Below are positions 23,386 through 31,565 of a stretch of DNA of 64,000 bases, piece by piece. Below the pieces are notes generated by a model, which saw only the letters and a program-made list of their open reading frames with translations, ran no database searches and was not told the origin of the DNA. The position numbers and the translations under genes were made by a program. The stretch's first letter is position 1. Every line of letters starts with the position of its first letter. Origin of the DNA: Eleusine coracana subsp. coracana (lineage: Eukaryota; Streptophyta; Magnoliopsida; Poales; Poaceae); assembly GCA_032690845.1 (NCBI GenBank), contig CM064427.1:7017501-7081500 (forward strand), written 5' to 3'.

Positions 23386-23393
23386 TATATAAG
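23386..23393 (+). promoter_or_regulatory. TATA box of the snoRNA cluster
   Basis: TATATAAG in the context AGTAGTATATAAGCAACG, just downstream of three site II boxes. It is the most likely core promoter of the polycistronic precursor. Confidence 0.55.
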
Positions 23394-23944
23394 CAACGCC
23401 TCCAGAGCTGGTTCCCCCGTCGCCTCACAAGGCATGCTCTCTCCGCCCTTCCTACCGCCTCCGTACTCGCGCCGCCAAGCTACATGTGTTTCCAAGCGAT
23501 GCGCCACCGTGCCGCCTCAGTCAATCTTTTTTTTTGTTTTTCGTCTTATTGGTTTCTGTTTCGTATGCGATGGCAGTGACGACTCGGAAAATTCAAGCTC
23601 AACAGACCAAATCACAGGTTTCTCTCTTTCTATGAGATAAATCTGCATGCCGATCATCCCGCTGAACCGGGCCATTTGATTGGATTCACTCGTTTTTTTA
23701 TTGCCTCTTTTGTTCAGATCTGGATTTATTTTTGGATTTCCGTTGGTTAGATTTGGTTTGGTTTTGAGTTGGAGGAGATTGTTGCAATGAGGATAACGAG
23801 CTCCCTCTTGCCTCTTCTGAAGGTATTGAGGATACTTGCCGGCAGAATCGAACCAATAAATCTGTCACCACTGAGTAACAGGAGATCCTCCTCCGATCTT
23901 AAACTTGGTTTTCAAACTCGTTTGCTTCTCTCATTTGTCTATCT

Positions 23945-24039
23945 GGATAATGAGGATTAACTGATGCATAATCCAACACTTGATCCGAGGTCGGCTTCAG
24001 CCGTCCGTGTGATGCACAGAACTTTTGCATCTGAATCCA
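23945..24039 (+). ncRNA. Candidate C/D-box snoRNA (weak)
   Basis: TGGAT (23944-23948) pairs with ATCCA (24035-24039) around a C-like box ATGAGGA (23950-23956, one deviation from RUGAUGA) and a D box CTGA (24031-24034). A C'-like GTGATGC is at about 24010. The guide before D reads CACAGAACTTTTGCAT; I did not find its target. The C-box deviation keeps confidence low. Confidence 0.4.
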
Positions 24040-24332
24040 TCAGATTTCAGTCGAATTGCTATTTTGTATTTTTCTCTTTATTTGAGTATATGGATCTGTT
24101 ATTTGTATCAGGGGATGAAATCTCGAAACAATCTTAGGACACCTTCTGACACAGTGCTTACCCTGCTCTGTGAATGAGAAGGATCTTGTTTCTGATGATA
24201 CTACCTGTTCCATATTTCTTTTGCCATCTTAAGTTGTTTTCTCCTAATCTTTCGTCAGGATTCTACGCAAGTGCTAGCGCTGTTCAGGTATCACTTCAAC
24301 CCATCTCTAAATTGGAATCACAGGCTTATAGG

Positions 24333-24413
24333 ATGCCTATGATGATTAGCTAAACATCTGGAATTACCGTCAGATTTACTTGTGACGAAAATTGTCTGGC
24401 TGTGCTGAGGCTT
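24333..24413 (+). ncRNA. C/D-box snoRNA with an 18S rRNA guide
   Basis: The C box is ATGATGA (24339-24345) and the D box is CTGA (24405-24408). Flanking GCC (24335-24337) and GGC (24409-24411) form the terminal stem. The internal stretch CTGGAATTACCG (24358-24369) is perfectly complementary to the universally conserved 18S rRNA sequence CGGUAAUUCCAG and is followed by a D'-like CAGA; a C'-like GTGACGA lies at 24382-24388. By the D+5 rule it would direct 2'-O-methylation of the U in CGGU. I do not name a specific snoRNA. Confidence 0.72.
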
Positions 24414-24743
24414 ATGATATTACTGTTTATCTTTTAATGCCTATGTCAAATTTATGTTATTATGCTTGATTGATGCAAGTTCTATTAACGTTCCCAGTGA
24501 GGATCACAAGACCTACCGATAGGAAGTGCCGTTTGACACACTACACAGCAGATTCTTTCTTCCTCTGCAGGTGTCCATCCTTTGATCATAACCTTTGTGG
24601 TTTGGTCTTAGATGGAGCTCCCATCTGCAGTGGAGGATTCATCTGTAGTGCGTGATTTAAATCGGGTCTCTGAGGGATTCTTCTATACAGAACAGCCTTT
24701 AGTTGTAGCATTGTTTCAATGCAATGCAATGCATTATACAGTA

Positions 24744-24874
24744 GGGCCTGATGCCACGTCTCCGGTAACTACTAGCATTGACCGGAGATGCTATGATTAG
24801 GCCAATAACAAGTTGTTCCAACGTTTCACATGTTGATAGGAACCTGGGGACTGTTTTTCCATTGGTCCACAGAG
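24744..24874 (+). ncRNA. H/ACA-like snoRNA, copy 1
   Basis: The first hairpin has an outer stem GGCCT/AGGCC (24745-24749 with 24799-24803) and an inner stem TCTCCGGT/ACCGGAGA, leaving an internal loop of the kind that holds pseudouridylation guides. The hinge ATAACA (24805-24810) fits the H box ANANNA. An ACA (24869-24871) follows after 58 nt of a weaker second hairpin. Known H/ACA RNAs guide pseudouridylation with dyskerin; the target is not assigned. Confidence 0.6.
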
Positions 24875-25017
24875 CCGGTTTCTGTGATTAAATTATCTTT
24901 TACATTTTACTCTTTTATATTATATTTATTTTATTTTGTACATAGGGGGATTCTTCTATACAGAACAGCCTTTAGTTGTAGCATTGTTTCAATGCAATTC
25001 AATGCATTATACAGTTA

Positions 25018-25148
25018 GGGCCTGATGCCACGTCTCCGGTAGCTACTAGCATTGACCGGAGATGCTATGGTTAGGCCAATAACAAGTTGTTTCAACATTT
25101 CACATGTTGATAGGAACCTGGGGACTATTTTTCCATTGGTCCACAGGG
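25018..25148 (+). ncRNA. H/ACA-like snoRNA, copy 2
   Basis: This is the second copy of the duplicated RNA. It keeps GGCCT/AGGCC, TCTCCGGT/ACCGGAGA, the ATAACA hinge (25079-25084) and ACA (25143-25145). Changes between copies fall mainly in loops (GTAACT/GTAGCT, ATGATT/ATGGTT). Confidence 0.6.
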
Positions 25149-25215
25149 CCAGTTTCTGTGGTTACATTATCGTTGACATTTTACTCTTTTTATATTATAT
25201 TATATTTTATACATA

Positions 25216-25339
25216 TATGGTGATGATGAGAAAGTTAAGGCTTGTTTCTCTAACATTTGCAGTTGCCGCCTAAGAGCTTTCGCCCTGCCAGGCTTGAGAG
25301 CTAATGCTGCTAATTCCTTCCTTGGATGTCTGAGCCATG
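25216..25339 (+). ncRNA. U14: U14 snoRNA, copy 1
   Basis: The C box is ATGATGA (25223-25229) and the D box is CTGA (25330-25333), 111 nt from C start to D end. A terminal stem joins TATGGT (25216-25221) to GCCATG (25334-25339). The two U14 signatures are present: TAACATTTGCAGTT (domain A, needed for 18S processing; normally CATTCGCAG, here with one C-to-T) and CCTTCCTTGGATGTCTGA (domain B plus D box, 18S methylation guide). U14 assists 18S pre-rRNA processing in the nucleolus. Confidence 0.92.
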
Positions 25340-25391
25340 CTTATTTTTTAGCAGTCAGGAAGTTTATTTGGAAGGTGTTTTTTTGTGGTTT

Positions 25392-25519
25392 GCATTGCAT
25401 ATGATGATAAAATCAAGGCTTGTTTCTCTAACATTCGCAGTTGCCGCCTAAGAGCTTTCGCCCCGCCAGGTTTGAGAGCTGATGCTGCTAATTTCTTCCT
25501 TGGATGTCTGATGCAATGC
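25392..25519 (+). ncRNA. U14: U14 snoRNA, copy 2
   Basis: The C box is ATGATGA (25401-25407) and the D box is CTGA (25508-25511). The terminal stem is a perfect 8 bp: GCATTGCA (25392-25399) with TGCAATGC (25512-25519). It carries the canonical domain A TAACATTCGCAGTTGCC and domain B CTTCCTTGGATGTCTGA. The stem sequence differs wholly from those of copies 1 and 3 but still pairs. Confidence 0.94.
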
Positions 25520-25540
25520 AATGCAATTAAGTATGAGGAT

Positions 25541-25668
25541 GCTTGCCCTGTGATGATAGAATCAAGGCTTGTTTCTCTAACATTCGCAGTTGCTGCCTAA
25601 GAGCTTTCGCCCTGCCAGGCTTGAGAGCTAGTGCTGCTAATTCCTTCCTTGGATGTCTGAGGGCAGGC
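25541..25668 (+). ncRNA. U14: U14 snoRNA, copy 3
   Basis: The C box is GTGATGA (25550-25556) and the D box is CTGA (25657-25660). The terminal stem is GCTTGCCC (25541-25548) with GGGCAGGC (25661-25668), eight pairs including one G-U. Both U14 signatures are canonical (TAACATTCGCAGTTGCTGCC; CTTCCTTGGATGTCTGA). Confidence 0.94.
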
Positions 25669-25899
25669 CATACATTTTTTTTTCTCTTTCGAATGACCGG
25701 CTTCTGTAACCAAAACATTTAGCAAATGCTGCTTAATTTTGTTCAATGGTTTTTCTGAAAAATATGCAGATTTCTTGGTTTTTGACCTGCAGAAGGATGC
25801 TGGCGAAAAGAGCAGCTCAGTGTTTGTACTAAATAGGATTCCAATCCTGTTAGAATTTATCATGTATAAAATGTGATATACCATCATTCGATTTGAATG

Positions 25900-26470
25900 A
25901 ATGAATACAGTGTCACATATAGTAACATTATTCTGTAGAAAATTTTTTATGTCCGGCTTGCTTCAGAGCCCAAAATGTGTAAATCCGTCTACCGGTCCAC
26001 GGCACTATTGGCAGTTCATACTGTGAATGTGGCCTTTTAGACCAAAGAATGATAGAACGGCACGAAGAGCTGATAGCTACGCGTAGCGTGGATGCAGAAT
26101 AAGTTTTGCTCGTGAAATAGCACTTGGTAACACTTACCTTCACTAAACAGCACCGGTTTTTCAGAATTGAATTGTAAAATAGCACACCAAACTTACATTC
26201 TTCTGTTTATTTTCAAACATTACATTCCATATACAAATTGACTGTTATGCCCTCGCTGTAAGATAAAAACATGTATAAAAGCTGATCAAATCTTTTCTTT
26301 TAGTTTTTTTATTTAATAAAAAGGAAAACACAAAAATACAAATAAATATTTATTCCATTTTAGTTTTCTTAAGGGTACAACTTGCATGTTATGAATACAG
26401 GAACACATTTTTTATGGATACATGAAACACAAATGAACCACTAAAAATTATATTTTAATAAAATAACATA
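25900..26470. other. Intergenic region downstream of the snoRNA gene
   Basis: AT-rich, with no gene or repeat I can support. Confidence 0.5.
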
Positions 26471-26472
26471 TA

Positions 26473-26683
26473 CTTTCTCCGTTCAAATTTATAAAAAGAT
26501 GGGTGCACTGAAAACGAGAAGAAGAGAGATAGAGATAGAGATGTAATGGAAAAAGAGAATATTATATTGGAAGGAGAGAAATGTGCATTAGAAAATAAGG
26601 GAAAAAGAGAATATTATATTGGAAAGAGAGAAAGGTGCATTAGAAAACGAGAATGACATGTAATTGGAGATGAACAGAGGGAG
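26473..26683. mobile_element. Stowaway-type MITE
   Basis: The ends CTTTCTCCGTTCA and TGAACAGAGGGAG are inverted repeats of the Stowaway type (CTCCCTCCGTTC) and are flanked by TA on both sides (26471-26472, 26684-26685). Inside, a purine-rich ~50-bp stretch (AAAGAGAATATTATATTGGAA) occurs twice. Confidence 0.75.
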
Positions 26684-26689
26684 TATCTA

Positions 26690-28010
26690 ATTAAATTTGG
26701 TAGCTGCATATCTCAAGTTTAGTTAGATTATTATACTTGAAAGAAAGATTACAGTGAAGCTGGGGCAAAGTGGTAAGTTCATATGTGAAGTAATGGCTGA
26801 AAATAAATATAAGGAAAAAAAGTAATTAGAGGGCTATTTTGAGAACCCATGTGAAGAGGGGGGATTAGAGTGCTGTTTCACGAGCACCATCTCAAACCAG
26901 TGGTGTTTTATGAATTCTCTCCTCCCCTAGCAATGTTCCAGTCCAGGAACCAGCCGCTGTGCATTCCCACCGAGAGAGCGCCTGCACGCCACCACTGCCC
27001 ACTGCCACCTACCAGCGTCGGCCGCGGCCGAATTTCTTCAGGCGCTGCTCTCCCGATGGAGTGCTGGACTGCTGGGTGCTGGCGCTGCTCTATCCTCCAT
27101 TCTTTTTTATTAGTCCTAAACTTCAAGGCAGGGCCTATTTTCGCCAGCAGCCAGCATAGCAGGCAGGCCGCAGGTGGCGAAGGGCAAGGTCTTTGCATCA
27201 GAAACTTTGTGCAGCAGTATTGACTCGTGAGCGAGCGTGAAAATTGTTAGATATTTCCCTCGGTCATAAGCCGCATCTTGTTCGTGTCATGCACTTCGGA
27301 TCTCGGTCTTGGTGAACAGAAATGGACCGATAGTCGAGCCGTGCCCTGACCAAATTACAATGGAAACAGGTGGTTCAGGGGCAAAGCAAGCACATCGCAG
27401 TGAAGATACTCACGGAAAAACAGGGCAAACAAATTGGATGGCCCCTGCCCCCTGCTCTTTCCATTCAATCGTTTGTGAGCGAGGTCCATCTTCAGAACAA
27501 CAGTGGTCTTGTTTGGCCCAAGAGGAAACCAAACAGCACATTAGCACAGTAATGATAATCACCTGTTTGTGTTGAACTTCACCAGACACCTCCCGGCGCG
27601 TATGGGTCCAGTTTCGTTTGTAGCTTCATCCCCCTGTACAGGTGTACATTGCAGCTTTCCCAAGCTCCTGCCGGATGCTCGGCCATACTGAAGCAGCTCA
27701 CGGGTGGAGCGCACGGTATAAAAGATGGACAGAAGGTTAACACATGATACTTTCGAACATGCTGACAGACGCTAAGGTCCACTAGGACTGCACCCACGCA
27801 GGGCACTGTTCTGCCAACACAAACGCTCATACGACTACTACCACGACACAGACGGACAGACATGCACACGCGAATACACGGTACACGACACACTGAAGTA
27901 CTGCATCTGGGTGCACAACATATGCTGATGAGTTGTGCCGACGAAACGCCTTGGCCCCAGAAGAGAGAGGGAAGAAAAGACGCTATACATAACATACGCG
28001 CCGTTCGACT
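26690..28010. other. Intergenic region
   Basis: Several short frames occur at 26870-27230 and 27310-27580, but none has a domain or convincing gene structure. Its right end probably holds the 3' UTR of the small heat-shock relic. Confidence 0.45.
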
Positions 28011-28014
28011 GGAA

Positions 28015-28575
28015 TTAGGAGATGTCGATGGATCGGACGTTGCGGCGCTTCTGGTCCTGGTCCTTGGGCACGACCACCCGGAGCACGACGTCCTCCAGCG
28101 TGTGCACCTGATGCCGTCCACCCGGGCGCGCCCTCGGGCAGCCGGAACCGGCGCAGGAACGACCCGTAGGCGCGCTTCCACGACTCCCCCTCCTGCTCCG
28201 TCGCCTCGCGCGCCTTCTCCCCCGCTGATCTTGAGCACCGCGCCGTCCTCCACCTCCACCTTCACGTCCTCCTTTCTCACCCCTGAAACCCACGCGTGCA
28301 CACACATATATAATCTGAGGCATTTCGTTTCGATTTTTTCACGCGAGGACCGTGCGTGACGCAGCACCAGGATCGACGAATTGTTGGTTTGTTACCGGGG
28401 ATCTCGGCGGTGAAGATGTGCTCCTTGTCGGTCTCGCGCACAGTCCACGTTGGTGCGAGCCAGGGCGGTGGCGTCGTCACGATTGCTGCCGCTGACGAGG
28501 GGGGCCCCACAGGCCGGGGGAATGGAGGTCCATGTCCATGCCCCCGAGGCCTCCGAACCACGGCAACATCGACAT
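28015..28575 (-). pseudogene. Small heat-shock protein (Hsp20/alpha-crystallin) pseudogene
   Basis: The start MSMLPWFGGLGGMDMDLHSPG (ATG at 28573-28575) leads, after frame changes, to the crystallin-domain opening RETDKEHIFTAEIPG. A 113-nt intron (28283-28395, GTAACA...TTTCAG, phase 1) follows, then VRKEDVKVEVEDGAVLKISG, ESWKRAYGSFLRRFRLPEG and the C-terminal VPKDQDQKRRNVRSIDIS with stop at 28015-28017. The pieces lie in different frames: shifts are needed near 28500, 28440 (an extra T in what would be DWRETD), 28205 and 28125. Family members are ATP-independent chaperones. Four shifts in under 600 bp argue for a pseudogene, though low-quality sequence could contribute. Confidence 0.8.
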
Positions 28576-28639
28576 TGCCGTACGGTGGGCACAACACAAC
28601 AGAGTTCGAACAAAGCAGCGCACACACAGACTAGCTAGT

Positions 28640-28985
28640 TGTTGTTTTGTTTCCAATATATGTTGCCGGCCCTCTGGTAACCCGTGCTTTATAGTGCGTC
28701 TCCCGGGCGGTGGGTCGACACGTCCTGTGGGTACGTGCGGTGCCGGTTGCGTGCACAGGTGTTGGCATGCACTTCAGGCACGCAGGATATGGGATATGCT
28801 TCTTGGCACGCGAGCCGGCTGCGCTGGCAACTTGGTGAGTCGGCGTCACAAAATGTGCGTTGGCTAACACGAACTGATCTGCTGATTGGGGGATGGCACA
28901 ATATATATACTGCAGGTCTCCATACCAATATGATCATCAAGTAATACTTTGCACTGTGTGTCATCATGTACCAACATCAAATCAT
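28640..28985. other. Upstream flank of the heat-shock relic
   Basis: No gene seen and no clear heat-shock element found. Confidence 0.4.
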
Positions 28986-28991
28986 CTGTAG

Positions 28992-29234
28992 CTAAATATG
29001 CAACATCAAATCATCTGTAGCTAAGTATCCAGCCTTAAGATAATAAATATTATCACTCTTGTAATAACCATATGGTTCTAGTATGTCTTCTAAATCAAAA
29101 AAGTTGATTGTATCTCTGTCTATGTTAGGAATGATATTGCATTGTGAACCATCTCCAGAATCATTACACTTGTTGAGGAAACCATCAGAAGTGCCCCCAG
29201 TGAACACCTTCAGAGAAATGAGAGTAGAATCCAT
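28992..29234 (-). pseudogene. Possible MULE transposase N-terminal relic
   Basis: An 80-codon frame (MDSTLISLKVFTGG...DRDTINFFDLEDILEPYGYY) resembles the N-terminal domain preceding plant Mutator-like transposases, where an FxGG motif is followed by an aromatic-acidic FxLxDxLxxxGY stretch. No transposase core follows. The identification is tentative. Confidence 0.35.
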
Positions 29235-29289
29235 CTGTATAGTACAATTCGAATTTTTTTTAATCCACTTTCCATTATTTTAGATATAT

Positions 29290-30080
29290 GTAAAACCCTA
29301 TTGTTAATTTGTAATAATGATAAACCCTTATATAACTCCCTCCAATCGTATTAATCTATAACACTAGTGATTAATTTTCAGATCTATAAGCACCAAGATC
29401 TAGAACAACGTTGTTGATTCATCAACTAAAATAATAACACAAAATTTAAACTAGGGATGAACAAATCCACTTCTAGAATATACATCAGTAACCACGCTCT
29501 ACCTACAATCTGAAAAATAGATTAGTCATTAACCTTCCGTCAATTCTGTGTGGTATCTTGATTTCTCCAAAAGATCTGTTGAATCGGCAACAAACTTTCA
29601 GTTGTAGCAGAGGCCTATCACACAATCTTGTGGCCTAACCGCCACGGTCGTCTCCGCCGCAAACGTCGTGGCTGCCGTGGCACACCAATCTTTGTGTTGC
29701 CTCTAAATTGTTGATGTGTCAACGTGAACCCTTCTCAAATGCCAATCTGAAATCGTTTTATGCATGTGGGGTAGGAAGTGCTACTTTTAAAGGTACAAGA
29801 GGATCCTTGTAACTATGAGTGACTTGTGGAAGGATTGTTGCAATTTGACGACCTTTTTTTTCTTGACGCACCACTTTCCCTGTCACTCAGAGGTAAGATG
29901 CATGTTCCACGCGATAAAAAAAACAATGGTAAATCTTATAAAGAGGTCAATCTTTATTTTTCTACCGACACAGAAAAAAACACAGAATTTCCTTGGTGAT
30001 ATTTCTTTTTTCTTTGAGCGGTAAAGATGAGCTCCAGTGACCAGTATTGAGCTGGTTTCGGACTTCAGTTCAGTACGGCT
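29290..30080. other. Intergenic region
   Basis: AT-rich with no supported gene. It ends where GGCCCA promoter boxes of the U1 gene begin. Confidence 0.5.
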
Positions 30081-30088
30081 TGGTTTCA

Positions 30089-30174
30089 GGCCCAAAACCA
30101 CCAAAATAATGGGCCTCAATTACGCAGCAGATTCGGGTGGCCCAAGTAGTAGCCGACATCATAGCCACGGCCCA
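30089..30174 (+). promoter_or_regulatory. GGCCCA (monocot-specific) boxes of the U1 promoter
   Basis: GGCCCA at 30089-30094, 30139-30144 and 30169-30174, and TGGGCC at 30110-30115. Monocot U-snRNA promoters are known to need RGCCCR elements upstream of the USE. Confidence 0.6.
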
Positions 30175-30210
30175 CGGGTTAAGGAGTAATTTCGTTTACT
30201 CTTTCGTTTA

Positions 30211-30221
30211 GTACCACACTG
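30211..30221 (+). promoter_or_regulatory. Upstream sequence element (USE-like) of the U1 gene
   Basis: GTACCACACTG matches the plant USE RTCCCACATCG at 8 of 11 positions. It lies 65-75 bp before the RNA start, the usual Pol II snRNA spacing. Confidence 0.55.
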
Positions 30222-30254
30222 GTGCTTTTAGGATCCGAGGGAGGCCGAGCTGGA

Positions 30255-30262
30255 TATATAAT
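30255..30262 (+). promoter_or_regulatory. TATA box of the U1 gene
   Basis: TATATAAT, 24-31 bp before the predicted first base of U1, at the fixed distance seen in plant snRNA genes. Confidence 0.7.
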
Positions 30263-30285
30263 GACAGCCTAAGGCACATTGAAAC

Positions 30286-30448
30286 ATACTTACCTGGACG
30301 GGGTCTATGGGTGATCAAGAAGGCTCATGGCCTAGATCAGTGGCCTACATTGCACATGGTAGGCGCATTGGTCTCCCATCTCTCCTAAGCGGTGAGAGTG
30401 GACGTCATAATTTGTGAAAGAGGGGGTACGCGTTCGTGCGCCCCCTGC
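30286..30448 (+). ncRNA. U1: U1 spliceosomal snRNA
   Basis: This 163-nt gene begins ATACTTACCTGGACGGGGTC, the U1 5' end whose ACUUACCUG pairs with 5' splice sites. Stem-loop I keeps the U1-70K loop GATCAAGAAGG and stem-loop II keeps the U1A site ATTGCAC. The Sm site AATTTGTGA is at 30409-30417, followed by the GC-rich final stem-loop GGGGGTACGC...GTGCGCCCCC. Length matches plant U1 (about 160-165 nt). USE, TATA and GGCCCA boxes are correctly placed. Stem III pairs with one mismatch, and the Sm site ends GTGA rather than GTGG. It may be a variant or declining copy, but it looks expressible. Confidence 0.92.
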
Positions 30449-30579
30449 CCAATTTAATAAAAAAGCATTATGTTTTTAAATGAATCTCTAGAATCTATTA
30501 ATTAGAACGCGTACCCCCTGCCCAATTTAATAAAAAAGCATTATGTTTTTAAATGAATCTCTAGAATCTATTAATTAAA
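30441..30579. repeat. 73-bp tandem duplication at the U1 3' end
   Basis: CCCCCTGCCCAATTTAATAA starts at 30441 and again at 30514. The 73-bp unit includes the last bases of U1 and its 3' flank. The unit edge also creates a 14-bp inverted repeat, GGGGGTACGCGTTC (30422-30435) and GAACGCGTACCCCC (30504-30517). Confidence 0.9.
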
Positions 30580-30589
30580 ATGTGATCAT

Positions 30590-31560
30590 CTATTTCATGT
30601 TCACAGGTTTAGATATTAAATTCAAATCGGTTTTGTAACTTCCATATCAAGTACCGAATTAAAAAAATCATAACTTCTTTGTCCGGAGTTCAAATGAAGC
30701 AAACTCGGACTCTATCGCATAACCCGCGAAAAGTTCTACAACTTTGGTATTCAACAGAAGTCCAAATCCTGCTGTTTTGGTTTCTAAATATGCAATGTAA
30801 AAATATTTGTTCTGATTCCGACTCCTCTGCACAGGTTTCTGTGCGGGACTCATATCTCCTAGCTCCGAAGTCCAAATAATATGATCCACACATATTTCGA
30901 AAAGGCCTCGATGAGATCTATAATTTTTGTGTTTTAACTTTTCTCATTAGAGCAAGTCTTTAAGTTCAAAATTACGTTGCAATGCAGTGCTATTTCTAGA
31001 CTGTGTGAATTGATTTTTTCCTTCCGGATAAAGCTTCTAAAAATCTTTATGCATTAAGCCATGACCTTGGCCTTGTGTTGGGCTTCATGGAGATCCAGGA
31101 GTGTCTTGTAGGCGTCATAGTCTTATGGAAAACCCTCTTTGCATGGCGAGTTGGGCTTCATATCGATACTTCTTATATTTGAGCTTTTTCTAATATCATG
31201 TCACTTAATTTTATAACATAACACTCAAACGACATTACATATAAAAATTATTAACATTAGAGGTTAAAAAACATATTTATAATGAGAATATGATAAAAAA
31301 TAGTAAAAAATTATTACTTTTAACATATAAAATGATATACTAAAAAGCACCAACGGTAATAGAAATATGATCTTTTATGTAAAAATATCAATAATATTGT
31401 ATATATCTAATAATTATATTATGTAAATAATTTATATTTAAATTATAAAAAGTATTTTATTTTTAAGCCTCGCACGGACACTTTGTTAGTTCAATATATA
31501 AATGGTTATGAAAATATGTAAGTTTTACATGGCTAGAGGTGGAAGTTTCTTTCTACGAGC
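30590..31560. other. AT-rich intergenic region, possible Helitron fragment
   Basis: No gene. GCCTCGCACGGACACTTTGTTAGT ends at 31490 and resembles the Helitron-like end at 23029, but has TTAG in place of CTAG. Confidence 0.35.
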
Positions 31561-31565
31561 TATTC

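Larger units (their letters stand above)
24674..25219 (+). repeat. 273-bp tandem duplication containing the H/ACA-like RNA
   Basis: Unit 1 is 24674-24946 and unit 2 is 24947-25219. Both begin GGGATTCTTCTATACAGAAC and are nearly identical to their ends, including the spacer. It is a recent segmental duplication inside the snoRNA cluster. Confidence 0.9.
23410..25900 (+). ncRNA. Polycistronic snoRNA gene (U14 cluster)
   Basis: This stretch lacks a coding frame but holds, in order, one weak and one good C/D-box candidate, a tandemly duplicated H/ACA-like RNA and three U14 snoRNAs, all on the plus strand. Site II boxes and a TATA box lie upstream. Plants commonly transcribe such clusters by Pol II as one precursor that is then cut and trimmed; maize U14 is a known case. 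The ends of the precursor are estimates. Short GT/AG-like sites near 23460-24300 might mean the 5' part is also spliced, but I could not settle this. Confidence 0.8.

Noticed and set aside
27579..28367. 262-codon minus-strand frame treated as one protein
   Set aside because: It reads through the intron and out-of-frame exon of the small heat-shock relic; most of it is not the coding frame.
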